Positions 45,117 to 54,660 of a stretch of 64,000 bases of DNA are shown one piece after another (position 1 is the stretch's first letter; the number at the start of each line of letters is the position of its first letter). This DNA is from Tetrapyrgos nigripes (lineage: Eukaryota; Basidiomycota; Agaricomycetes; Agaricales; Campanellaceae): contig JAACJM010000156.1 in assembly GCA_013368315.1 (NCBI GenBank), forward strand, positions 117,584 through 181,583, read 5' to 3'. The notes under the pieces are model-generated. The model saw only the letters and a program-made list of their open reading frames with translations, had not been told where the DNA came from and ran no database searches. Both the position numbers and the translations under genes were made by a program.

Positions 45117-45123
45117 TTAAAAA
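45117..45123 (-). promoter_or_regulatory. Likely -1 frameshift site at the gag stop
   Basis: gag ends ..GAT TTT TAA. In the -1 frame the same bases read ..TTT TTA AAT CGC and stay open into pol. A run of five T (45123-45119) just before the stop would let the Phe tRNA slip back one base. The pol frame has no ATG near its start, which favours frameshifting over re-initiation. Confidence 0.55.
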
Positions 45124-46157
45124 TCCAATTTAGACATAATATCCTTCAAATAGATGGTTGCTTGTTCCTTTTCCTCTCCTTCTAATCCTTTAACCCTGTT
45201 TACCATATCAGAGATTTCCTTGATCGTGGTTCGAGATGAAGATGCCTGTGCCACCGTTACCGGTGGAGGGGATGCGGTTTCGGTTGTTCGAATGGTACGA
45301 GAAGGGAAGGTTCGGGAAGTGTTCTGAGATGATGTTCTCGGGAATGTTGGACATTCGTTGCTCATGTGTCCAGTCTGTCTACATGCGAAGCATGCTCCTG
45401 CTTTTCGGAGTCGGTCCCTTTCATCAGGTGTCAGTTTCAGCGGTAGATTGAAAGACGAGTTAGCACCTGATCCCATGAGCGCATTTACGCTAGCTACCGT
45501 TCTTCCTTGAGACGGACCTGGACTATTCTTTGACGTTGAAGTAGTCTTCCAGCGTCCTTGTCTCTCTCGTTCCTTTAACCACTCTAAGTGAAGCTCCACA
45601 GCTCTTTCCTGATACTGGTCGAAGTTTTTCCATTTTGGATACGTCCTTCCAACTGCTTCTCGAAGTTTGGGTGGTAGCCCGTCCTGATAGAATTCCAACA
45701 ATGCTGCTTCTCCGAATTCATACTCTTCTCCATACGTGTCGAAAATGCTGTTATAGCCGCTGATATCCGTCCCCTTCATTCTGGCAAACTTGATCTTTGT
45801 TCTGGCCACATCTTCCGAGGCTAAAGGTCTGAAGTCCCTTTTGAATCTATCACGTATCTCTTTTAAAGTTATCCATCTCCATTGATCTGGTGTATCTGTC
45901 AACTCCTCGTCTTCCTCATCTGCATCTCGTTTCGTCAATCTCTGCGTTGCCCAATCTCCTCCTTTTTCTCCCGTGAAGAATGACAGAAATAATGAAACCT
46001 GACTTTCTTCAGTTGGGTACCTTCCTTTATTCATGCGTAGATAGTTATTAAACTGGGCCAACCATCGTTTCGCCTCGTTACGTTCTCCGTTGAAGGGATC
46101 CGGTTTTCTCCCTCGTTCTGAGGTTCCGTTTGACCCAATAGGAGGTGTGTCAGCCAT
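45117..46157 (-). CDS. gag: Gypsy gag (capsid and zinc knuckle)
   Basis: 346 residues from ATG 46157. 'KPDPFNGERNEAKRWLAQFNNYL' and 'ISGYNSIFDTYGEEYEFGE', with 'LLEFYQDGLPPKLREAV', are typical Retrotrans_gag blocks. A CCHC knuckle 'CFACRQTGHMSNEC' (C-x2-C-x4-H-x4-C) lies near residues 261-274. The C-terminus is a short helix ending 'LKDIMSKLDF'. The frame is open for another 100 codons upstream of this ATG, so the true N-terminus may be longer (see leader). Confidence 0.93.
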   Translation of the reverse strand: MADTPPIGSNGTSERGRKPDPFNGERNEAKRWLAQFNNYLRMNKGRYPTEESQVSLFLSFFTGEKGGDWATQRLTKRDADEEDEELTDTPDQWRWITLKEIRDRFKRDFRPLASEDVARTKIKFARMKGTDISGYNSIFDTYGEEYEFGEAALLEFYQDGLPPKLREAVGRTYPKWKNFDQYQERAVELHLEWLKERERQGRWKTTSTSKNSPGPSQGRTVASVNALMGSGANSSFNLPLKLTPDERDRLRKAGACFACRQTGHMSNECPTFPRTSSQNTSRTFPSRTIRTTETASPPPVTVAQASSSRTTIKEISDMVNRVKGLEGEEKEQATIYLKDIMSKLDF

Positions 46158-46628
46158 GACTGAGTCGTTTGGGTCTGATGGGTCTGGAGAAGGAGGTGTA
46201 GGGGGACGACGGGGGGCTACGGATGGTCCTTCGGCGGATGGAATGATGGGCGAAGAAGGTGGGGAAGTGGGTTTGTTTGGTTCTGGTGGGTTATTGGTAG
46301 GTGTATCTGGTACTGGGTTGGGTTCGGAAGGTTGATTGGTAGGTGTAGAAGTTCCTTGGCCTGATCTGGTTCTCGGTTTTCGATGTGCCTTTTGAATTGC
46401 GAGTTCTTGGAGCTGGGTTATAACGTGTAACCAATTCGGGAGTTCTACGTCGGTAAGTCACTGAGTGTTGTATCTGTTCAGGCAGGGTTGTGCTTTACAC
46501 GGAACCCAAGGATCGTCGCCGTTTTCAGGGATATAGCAGGCGTCTTGATTCGATGCAGGGTGGAATACGTGTGGTCGGTTGGCACAACAGAGTTTCGGAT
46601 CTGCAGATGCGGATCGTTGCTCAGTCAT
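46158..46628 (-). other. Gypsy leader, gag-frame upstream ORF and open extension
   Basis: ATG 46628-46626 is the first AUG of the predicted transcript. It opens 56 codons ('MTEQRSASADPKLCCANR', 'CYIPENGDDPWVPCKAQPC') that stop at TGA 46460-46458. In the same frame, 100 further codons ('LTDVELPNWLHVITQLQELA', then Pro-rich) run without stop into the gag ATG at 46157. Read-through of the TGA (context CAG TGA CTT) would give a Gag with a 157-residue N-terminal extension. Otherwise gag is reached by re-initiation. Confidence 0.55.
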
Positions 46629-46637
46629 ACACTGATT

Positions 46638-47060
46638 TTATGAAAGATAATTGGGTCCCAGGATATAGGAAGATGCTAGGCCGTATTCGGGGGAAGGTGC
46701 GAATGGAGAGTAGTCGACGTGTTCTTTGAGGAATAAAGGTCCTTGAATCTGAACCACAGTTTCTCCTGTATCGAAGTCCTCTTTTACTGTTATGTACGAG
46801 AACGTTGAGAGGACTACGTCACCTGAGATAAGTTTCCACACCCAACGTCTTGTGCAAACGAAGTGTCGGTCGAGACTCCAAGGATCCGTTCGTAGTTTTC
46901 TTCCGTGAGAGACCGTGTATTCGGAGTATAGGAGGTAACGGGGAAGGGGGAATGGAATCCGTTCGTAGTCACGAGGGGTTTCAGGGGGCGTGGGGTAGAC
47001 AGAGTGAAAGGTAGGGTACGATGAGGGATTTGTGAGGTGGGTGTATGTGAGTTCGTTCAA
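46638..47060 (-). other. Gypsy leader, 140-codon open frame without any AUG
   Basis: Starts at the PBS and ends at TAA 46640-46638, in the same frame as the upstream ORF and gag. It encodes ordered-looking sequence ('RRWVWKLISGDVVLSTFSYI', 'GETVVQIQGPLFLKEHVDYS') yet has no Met. No AUG occurs in any frame between the predicted start at 47230 and 46628. It could be an old gag extension, or be translated from a non-AUG start; I cannot decide. Confidence 0.45.
47050..47059 (-). promoter_or_regulatory. Self-priming primer binding site
   Basis: Two bases after the 5' LTR the element reads TGAACGAACT. This is the exact complement of AGTTCGTTCA (47230-47221), the predicted first ten bases of the element RNA. 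There is no TGG-type tRNA site. This is the arrangement known from Tf1 of fission yeast, where the RNA 5' end primes its own reverse transcription. Confidence 0.75.
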
Positions 47061-47061
47061 G

Positions 47062-47567
47062 TGTCAAAGTTGTCGGTACACTCGATAACCACCCAAGTCA
47101 CACAATACGAGAAAGCCGGTTTACAAGAGAATAGATTGATCAAGAGAGATAGAGAGATAGAGAGAAAGTAAGCTGACTAGGCTCTACACTGCGTAGTAAA
47201 GGTACGGAGCGGAGACGAAGTGAACGAACTAAGGAATAGGTTACAAGGATCACAGGTATATAAGTAAAATATGAACAGATGGGAAAGAGTAAATAACAAT
47301 AGGCAGTATCATGTGGAAATGTCAAGGGCGAGAAAATAATGAGTCAAATATGGATAGATGAAGGTACTGGGTCATACAGAGTGATTGACAGTGAGAATGT
47401 CCATGGAGATAGGAATCGGAGGAGATAAGAATGTGAGTCATAGATCTAGAGAGATGGTAACTATAGACGATGATGAGAAATTAATGTTTATGGGGTTAAA
47501 GTGGGGAGTAAATAGTAAATGGAAAAGAATAGAAAGGAAATGAATAGGCGGGGAACGATTCATGACA
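47062..47567 (-). repeat. 5' LTR of the gypsy element, with promoter
   Basis: 506 bp. Minus-strand TATATA (47262-47257) lies about 32 bases upstream of AGTTCGTTCA (from 47230), a proper TATA-to-start distance. This makes U3 47567-47231 and R-U5 47230-47062. Confidence 0.93.
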
Positions 47568-47572
47568 ACACC

Positions 47573-47735
47573 GTTCCTTTCATCCACAATTCAACTACAA
47601 ACAAACTGATCTCAAACTCTTTTGATATCGTCTCTTGATGCCACCTATCCAGATACTATCAAGATGATTCAAGAGGAGACGAGATTGCTTCAAAAAGTCT
47701 TTGCAGATATGGAACTGACATTGATCCCCAAAAGC
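47573..47735 (+). pseudogene. Glutathione S-transferase-like fragment, continued
   Basis: 'VPFIHNSTTNKLISNSFDIV', then after a one-base shift 'LDATYPDTIKMIQEETRLLQ' and 'KVFADMELTLIPKS'. It continues the thioredoxin-fold part begun at 39526 with the codon phase kept across the gypsy insertion. It is truncated after this; no C-terminal helical domain is seen. Confidence 0.55.
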
Positions 47736-48761
47736 AGAACATCGTATCCTCTGAAGCACCCGAATCTCCACAAGTCATGGCCTTTTGAAAAACAAGTATG
47801 ACTGGTTTGAAAGTTTCTCGAAGAAGAATGTCAGGTTGTGTTGAGGAGCATACTGCGACACTGTGGAAAGCAGCTGGAGACTGGGAAACAGAAACAATGT
47901 GTTCGATCACTCTTGAGTAGAACTTGGGGTCTACTTCATCGAAGGCATCTTTCATGATGGAGCTATAGGTGTGCCAATGGATGCTTCTGGAAATGTTCCG
48001 AATAGTAAGATACCAGTTCTTTGTCGTCTGGGCGTCAAAACTATCTGCCTGCACATTCGGAAGAATTGCTCCACAACAAGAGATAATTCCCGGAGAATGA
48101 ATGAGACTGTCAACAATCCCCCCGGGAAATGCAAGGGAGTACGTCAAGGCCGTGATGGACAGGAATGAATCCTGGAACTGTGTTACTTCCCCATTACAGA
48201 CGGAAGTCTTGGCATAAGTACAAATGAAGAACTATGTCCACGCACACATCCACAGCCAATATTGACAAAGCGATTCCCGAATTTCCATAGAGACGAGCTT
48301 GTCCTGTTTGGCACCAGGGGCAATACCAGACAAAGAGTTTCTAGCCAGGACATGCGACATCGGTACATGGGTAATCTGCAAACGGTTTCCAGGATGCGGC
48401 TGTACCCTGGCTGGAAGATAGTTCATGTAGATGGGAATGGCATGAAAGAAAGCATCTGCGTTGGCACTAGCAGCATTGGCCAAGTTTCGAGCATCTGTGG
48501 AGTTGCAATCTTCAGGTTGGCTTTCAGTTCCTGATAATGAAAGCAGTTAGCAACTTTGAGATTACCATAGGATATGCTGAAAGATATCGCAAACAGCACA
48601 GTGTCAGGCATGAAAGAAAATGTGGCCACTGGGGATGGATGAAAGAAAGAAAGCAGAGTGCTTGCATGTGGCACTGGCAGGAGGCTTGATATCCATTGCT
48701 TAATCCCGAGCATACTCCAATTGAGCAATGCTTCTTTCGTAACGGGACACAACAATTGCAA
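47659..48761 (-). pseudogene. Decayed hypothetical gene
   Basis: Unrecognised. Three blocks look like pieces of one protein of about 350 residues: 'SFSISYGNLKVANCFHYQEL' with 'KANLKIATPQMLETWPM' (frame of 48761), 'IYMNYLPARVQPHPGNRLQI' with 'VPMSHVLARNSLSGIAPGAKQ' (frame of 48483), and 'YSLAFPGGIVDSLIHSPGII' through 'DAFDEVDPKFYSRVIEHIVS' (47659-48147). A frame change near 48450 and an in-frame TAG after 'WMCAWT' separate them. Its 3' end overlaps the GST fragment on the other strand. Confidence 0.35.
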
Positions 48762-51011
48762 TAAGATTTCACGCTGTGATTCTGAAGTAAATGACCGGCA
48801 AGACTGGTGATCCCAGTATAGTCAGAGACAATAATCCATTTTCAGAGGTACTACCCATGCTGGCCTACCGCAACGAGATTTGATCACTTCAATTAGAGGC
48901 CCGAGTGAAGATCGACTTTTCATCGCCAGTAATGAGTGAGGTGCTGGAGCTTGGGCACCAAGATGAAGACTGGACACCACATGTCTGGGACATAAAAAGT
49001 TGCATTAGACTACTAGAAATCCACATCAAAGATATTAGCCAACTCCCAAACACTACCCCTGACCCTTTATTTCTGACATTAGAAACATAAGCACAAGCCA
49101 CTTTAATCTACTATGGACTTTAAATGGTTTCTGCTGAAAAAAAGAATATATTTTTTCTCATAGAAAGGTGCAAGATCTTATCCTACATTCATCTACATTA
49201 TTTGTACAGAAAGTTGTAGGAAAATAATATCTTTTGTATTTAAGATATATTTCCTTTTTTGTCACTCATAGTTTGGCTTTCAGCCACCCGAAAGACAAAG
49301 GAATTGAATCACATTCTATTTTCAGATTGATTTAGTTTCTTCTCCCGGAAACGGAATGCGCGGTTGTCGCGTGGTACCCGCACGGAAACCACTCGCTTTT
49401 CGCACTAACTTCTCCCGATCTCTGACGATCTCCATGCATTCCTCGAGCGAAGTTTGACAACTTCGCTCATTCACTGATGCATGCCACCGGGTCGGACTGT
49501 ATTCAACTAGCTCAAGTATAGGTTATATTTGAGCAAGGGAGGACAGAAATTATATGGCACAAGTCCAAGAAACTAGTGAGGCCTGACCTTGGCGCTGCCA
49601 CCTCTCGATTTCCGTTATGTACACGCCTCGGAAATAGTTCTGCGCACCGTCCGTATTACGAGTACGCTCGAAAAGTATACGGGTTCTGTACCAGCCACAC
49701 CACAAAAATTGACACAGTGAGATATTGAAAAACAGACCAATTAGTATGGCGAAATATTGGCTGGTTCTGGAATAGGGAAATATTCCGTCAACGTCTTGCT
49801 GAAGTATTAGTGATATTTTCTTGCGAACCATATTTCAGATGGGCCCAAATTTTGATCTGGTTTTGGTGGGGTATTGGGAAGGGTTTGAGGAGATTTCAAC
49901 CTTTTTCGATGTACTGGGAAAGAGTTGATATACCGCTAATGTTCTCGTGGACACTTTGACTCGTACAGCGCACGGCATACAAAAAGAGTACTAGTAGCCT
50001 GACTTGGAAAATACCCTACTGATACTGATGCGAGCCCTCGACAGCCACCAGTCCTTGTAGGCTTCAAAAGGGACTGTATGGAGAAGAAGTGATGAGGGAT
50101 TGATTCGGGAGAGATGAACGGTAATTCACAATACCAACCGCGTAACGACGTCAACGAATCAGCACCGCAGCATCCTCAGCAGTCTCAAAGAGTGCAACAC
50201 CGCATCCACAAAGAAAGACGTTGACGACAGAAAAAGATAAGATTAAACACATTTTTCTCACTAAACTCGGCCTATTCACTGATAGTAATACAGCTCTGTA
50301 CGAGTTGGTTCAGACTCCTCAATCCCTTCCCTAGCTCAATTATATGGGTTTTGCTTCCACAATGAGGCTAAATAAGACACAAAAATGAGACGGAGGACAG
50401 CCTAGGAAGTAAGACACGGCGTACGAGGCTGTAGACGGACTAGGTTTTCGTTAACATGGGAGACGTCAAGTTGGCGCAAGTGTAATAAAAGCTAATCCGT
50501 CAGTTATTATCTGTCATTCAAAGAGGGCTACCGGTGAGTGTATTCTCCACTAGGAAAAGCTGGGAAAGACAGAGGAAAGTTATAGTCATAGTACGCACTT
50601 CAACTCGGCAACAACGATATCTCGCTCCCCTGCTCCCCTTCTTCAATAACACGACATGATTCCTGCCGAATCCACCCTCCTTCAATATTGACGACCTTGC
50701 ATTATCAGATTGCTTTGGTTGAGAATCGAAGTCTGTTTGAACTTTGGACAGAGATTTTTCGTGTCTTTGAAGGTAAGAGGAGGAAAACGGAAAGGAAGGA
50801 GATGAAGAACTAATTTCCTTCTTTGTAAAGGTTTGAGTCCTGGACCAAGAAAGGTAAGGTAACTTTGAAACTCCGTCCAAAACGCCGCGGCGCACCCCTT
50901 CAAGCTTCTTGCATTGCACCCGTACCACCATCCCTCCTCCTACTTTTGTCAAAACTAACTCTCGCTCCAGCTTCAAGCCCCTTTCTGTAGTCATATGCGA
51001 CGACGACAACG
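48762..51011. other. Gene-poor region
   Basis: No supported gene. 48905-49090 (+) holds an isolated 60-codon frame ('FSSPVMSEVLELGHQDED') that could be a lost exon. An open frame on the minus strand at 50518-51009 lacks any motif and overlaps the promoter of the gene that starts at 51012. Confidence 0.4.
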
Positions 51012-51489
51012 ATGGTTGACCTTCTTAGACCCTTGAAACCGAGATTTCGGGAATGCTTGGGAAGGCGACCACAAAGGTACGCCCTTATTTACTCCTCTTT
51101 GCTTCCATCCAAAGTTGTACGCGCACTCACCTCTCAAACGACAAGCATATATACACCTCTATGGTGAGTTTCCGGTTATCTAATTCTTTCCTCCCATTTT
51201 ACTAACAGCGTTACCCGTAATGCACATAGATATCTATTTGGCCGTCATTTGGTGAGTTTCCCTCAATCGTGTACCATTCCGGATAATATTACTCAAGACA
51301 AGTCCGCAAGGCTTTCATTTCGCATCAATGTTAGCTTCCTCACACTCCTTTCTCAAGATCCTGCCTCTCCGTCTTTCACCACCTCTTGGATCCCTCTTGC
51401 ATCGTTCTCGTTTCGCCTTCTACGTATTTTACAGGCTCAGCTCTGTAGTACCTGGTCGTGGTCACTCAATACACTTGTCTTTCTTATGA
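51012..51489 (+). CDS. Small hypothetical protein encoded by microexons (105 residues)
   Basis: Exons 51012-51076, 51146-51163 (18 nt), 51209-51251 and 51298-51489. All introns are GT-AG (69, 45 and 46 nt) and phases agree at every junction, including through the 18-nt exon, which is the main support. Product: 'MVDLLRPLKPRFRECLGRRP' then 'QSIYTPLCVTRNAHRYLFG' and 'RHLTSPQGFHFASMLASSHS', ending at TGA. The basic, hydroxylated N-terminus could be a mitochondrial presequence. No family is recognised. Confidence 0.5.
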
Positions 51490-51524
51490 TCATCGAAATA
51501 AGCCTTCCCTGGCCTTCCCTTTTG

Positions 51525-52140
51525 CTAACAGATGTGGATTAAGCGGCAGCGGATAGGGGATCGGCACATGAGAGGGAGAAGGTTACTAATATAGGGGCGA
51601 GCGGCCTTCGCGCTGTCACCGGGAGAAAGGAAATGTGGCTGTGACCCACTTTTGATGGCTATCATCGTTTCTTCCTCCGCGACCTTTTCTTCAAACCGGG
51701 CCATCATGAGCTTTACTTGCAGCAAGACCAAGCCGGCGTTACAAGAGAACCCCCACTTCCAGTCGTCACCGAAGTCTACATGTACAATCAACTCACGAAC
51801 AAAGTCTCTTCCTGAGTCAACCGTATTGAAGCCCTTGGACTGCATAAATTCCTCAAAGCTTCGAGGCTGGCACGAGAGCATTTTTCGGGCTGACCTTTTG
51901 TATCCACACCCTCCAACAGATCCCAAACCCACTACGGTCAAGAATCCTCCCGACTCTCCCGTGACCAGCACATTATTTATGACCCGTCACGATCTTCACA
52001 AATTTCGGGTAGGATTCGATGTGCACTGTTTTGATGATAGCGTTGTTCCTGGAGGCAAGTCGTGCAGCTTCCTCTGCGGCTTTTACATCTTTTTCTGACT
52101 TCACCGCCTCGCTGCTCCGTTCTGGTTGCTTTCACGCATG
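51525..52140 (-). CDS. Hypothetical protein, broken or with unresolved introns
   Basis: Unrecognised. An upstream part (about 52110-51980) reads 'KDVKAAEEAARLASRNNAII', 'KTVHIESYPKFVKIVTGH' and stops. The downstream part (51971-51525) reads 'PRSFEEFMQSKGFNTVDSG', 'RDFVRELIVHVDFGDDWKWG', 'LVLLQVKLMMARFEEKVAEE'. They could be two exons with a junction near 51980 that I cannot place, or a frameshifted relic. Confidence 0.35.
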
Positions 52141-52332
52141 CTTGAGGCTTTATGCATACCTATTCCAGACATTTGTATACCACTAAGTATACTACTAATG
52201 ACGGTCTGGACTATACATACTTGCTATCTCTTAGCTATGCATCTAACACATCCTTCTCATGTAGTTGCATACTCAAAAGTATCCTTCAGCTTCAGTTGCA
52301 ATCTTTTTTCCTTGTTCACAGTTCACATGCAC

Positions 52333-52923
52333 TAGGGCTCCTAACGGATCGGATTGGGTCGGATCGGATGGAAATCCGTTCGGATGGTAGGTTGCTCGAC
52401 CCCCAATCCGCATCCGGCAGATGGTATCCATCGGATAGCCGGATAATCCGACGGATTGCATGCCGAAAGTGCCGGCACTTGATATATGGGGTGTATCTCT
52501 TTTTAAATGCTCATAAGTGCGTTTTGTAACCATTTTGTTCAACTATTTGTGAGACACGTGCATAATGAATTCTAGAATCCATAGTGCTCACCACCTCTCA
52601 CTATCTGGGGGCGTATCGGCATGTCAATGGTTTAATTCCCACGCTGCCGAAGTAGTACTTTTGTGGCACTAGCGACTTCTGCTGGCCATGTGGCCATTCG
52701 CAAAAGTCTGAGAAGACCCCACCTAGTAGTAAGTTAGGCCGTCTTTCCTTAATTTCTTCTGCCTACAACCCATTTCCTACACCCCCACCCCATCCGCGGA
52801 TATCCTCGGATTGTCGGATGACAATCCGTCGGTTGGAACGCACCCAAAGTGCCCATCCGCATCCGAAATCTGAGCCTCAATCCGCGGATCATCGCCGGAT
52901 CATCCGATCCGTTAGGAGCCCTA
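52333..52923. mobile_element. hAT-type MITE, 591 bp
   Basis: Ends TAGGGCTCCTAACGGATCGG and its inverted copy (ccgatccgttaggagcccta). The 8-bp target duplication acatgcac lies at 52325-52332 and 52924-52931. The interior is rich in 'ggatnatccg' motifs and has no transposase. A truncated relative lies at 58240-58311. Confidence 0.92.
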
Positions 52924-53506
52924 ACATGCACACGCGTAGTGACTCAGAATTAGTGCGAATATGATCTTTGCATGTAACGAAGCCTATTATTCTGTCCTGA
53001 TTGCTAAGCGGTTCAGCTTATGGTATGAAGTCCTAATCTCATTCGCTAATTGGATAAGAACTAACGTCCCCAGGTTTTGAATATTTGAATCCTAGTCAGA
53101 TCTGTAACGATACCTCCCATTTCCTTTTGGTTTATCCCCAAATTCCGTTCTAGCTCCGGTTTCCTACATCGCTGTTTGTCTCTGATCGTTTGTCATAGTA
53201 TAGTGGACGTCACCGGACAAAAATAGTTCGATTTGACAGGTCCGATTTCGTTTTGACATTTTTGATTTGGATTTGGACATCTGGATTTGGATTTGGACAT
53301 TTGGATTTGGATTTGGACATTTGGATTTGGATTTGGACATTTCGATTTGGATTTAGGCATTTCGATTTGGATTTGGGTTTTAAACTTGGTCAGGACCATA
53401 TCCCGCCACAGGCCTCAGGCCTCAGGGACCTCACCAGGTCACTACATACTAAGCCAATCCTCGTAGCGTATATTCTGTTAAGTAGACTACTAAATACACA
53501 TTGTTT
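52924..53506. other. Gene-poor region with a GATTTG minisatellite
   Basis: No gene. 53211-53400 is one member of a dispersed repeat listed separately. Confidence 0.45.
53211..53400 (+). repeat. Dispersed repeat with 18-21-bp GATTTGGATTTGGACAT minisatellite
   Basis: Begins 'ccggacaaaaatagttcgat', then 'ttgacaggtccgatttcgtttt', here broken at the variable bases, followed by about six units of gatttggatttggacatt. An inverted relative lies at 56395-56605 with the same order. Confidence 0.75.
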
Positions 53507-54660
53507 CTACACATTCGGCTGAGGAAACATGCTGCCAATGTATGCAAAAGCGTCTCTCCACAACTGAGCACGCTCATCCCAACCAAAATGTCGATAATAA
53601 CGGTGCTGCCGAATATAGGAAACAAACTGTTGTAACTGAGCTTTGCTCAGAGGGCACGGAGTGGTCAGCACCTCGACGTGGTTCCAATCCTCGGGCTGTT
53701 CTGCTAGAAAAGGGTTACAACTATCTTCAGTTACAGCCGCAGGGTTGCTTTCATTGTGATGGTTGCGAATGTTGGTGTCTTCGTAAGCTGACCAGTCAAT
53801 CCCATAGTTTGTAATGTGCTTGGCAGCAATGTCCTCAAGAAACAATCCCCAATTCCCATATGCTTGAATACCCTGCTCATACATGTCATATGGAGATTTG
53901 TGTGGTGAAAAGCGCGTGATGGTTCCAGTCACGGATCCAATTGGCCAAGTGTTGGTTTATTTGCGACAGGAAGAGGAAATGCAAGCCATATTCCTCCATG
54001 TTGTGGACAGATCTATAATATATCAGTATCTGTCAAAGGAAGAGAACAAATCATACTTACTTGCCAAAAATATAAGAACCTCGGCCTTCCCCTCGCACTT
54101 CATTCATCATGGCAGCAACCTTGACATTCTCAGAGCCATGATCACCACCAACCCGACTCGGATAGCCATGCCGTTGACAGATCCCCTCAAAAATCTGCAA
54201 GACAGTATCGGACCGATTGTTGTCACTAGCTACGAGATCAAGAACCAGTCTCGAGTAGCCATCTATGAAACCGTGAATGACGATTCGGTAACGTATCAGC
54301 CCTAGATAAACATCAGTATTATAAAAATGATATTAAACAGAATCACCAACCGTGCTGCCCATCATGATGCTACAGACAATTGGGACCAGCAACAGAATAA
54401 TCTATGCGTGTAATCTTTCCTTGACCCAAACACATTTGTAGCTGGCCCAAGAACTCGCCTAAGAGCATCTTGTAAACGACCACGCGGTACACGGATGTCC
54501 TGAGCCAAAAGTAACTATCGTACATCGGGCGACCTAAGGTTGGAAACTCAATGTGGATCTCATGGACTCTTTGATCCAGCTGAGGGTCTATTATAAGGCG
54601 AGTTCGCTGCAGCGACCAAAGAAATCCTTCAAAACGTCGAAAAAGGCGGTCAGCCACAAT
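53507..54660 (-). pseudogene. Integrase-core (DDE) transposase-like protein of Agaricomycetes, decayed
   Basis: Reads from about 54660. A helical N-terminal part carries 'QLDQRVHEIHIEFPTLGRPM'; then 'ITRIDYSVAGPNCL', a TAG where the family has Trp, and 'HHDGQHG'. A GT-AG intron (near 54355-54305) leads to 'LIRYRIVIHGFIDGYSRLVL' (first Asp) and 'SRVGGDHGSENVKVAAMMNE' (second Asp), then 'GRGSYIFG'. A second intron (near 54065-54010) leads to 'SVHNMEEYGLHFLFLSQINQ'. The segment carrying the conserved Arg-Ile-Glu-Arg-Leu-Trp (third acidic residue) is deleted. A frameshift near 53900 gives 'SPYDMYEQGIQAYGNWG' and the tail to 53507. Three lesions make it non-functional. Confidence 0.75.

Larger units (their letters stand above)
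39808..47567 (-). mobile_element. Ty3/gypsy chromovirus LTR retrotransposon, apparently complete and young
   Basis: 506-bp LTRs (39808-40313 and 47062-47567), with ends TGTCA..TGACA, differ at one base that I can find (tacRgagtg). Target duplication acacc at 39803-39807 and 47568-47572. On the minus strand, in order: 5' LTR, self-priming-type PBS, long leader, gag, pol (protease, RT, RNase H, integrase, chromodomain), an accessory ORF, polypurine tract, 3' LTR. gag, pol and the accessory ORF are uninterrupted. It sits in a GST-like pseudogene. This is the only element here with a good claim to recent activity. Confidence 0.96.

Noticed and set aside
46090..46729. Plus-strand open frames over the gypsy leader
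   Set aside because: Antisense to the gag-frame leader; Gly/Val/Ser-rich shadow of the Pro-rich sense strand.
50518..51009. 163-codon minus-strand frame
   Set aside because: No motif, biased composition, and it covers the promoter of the better supported plus-strand microexon gene.
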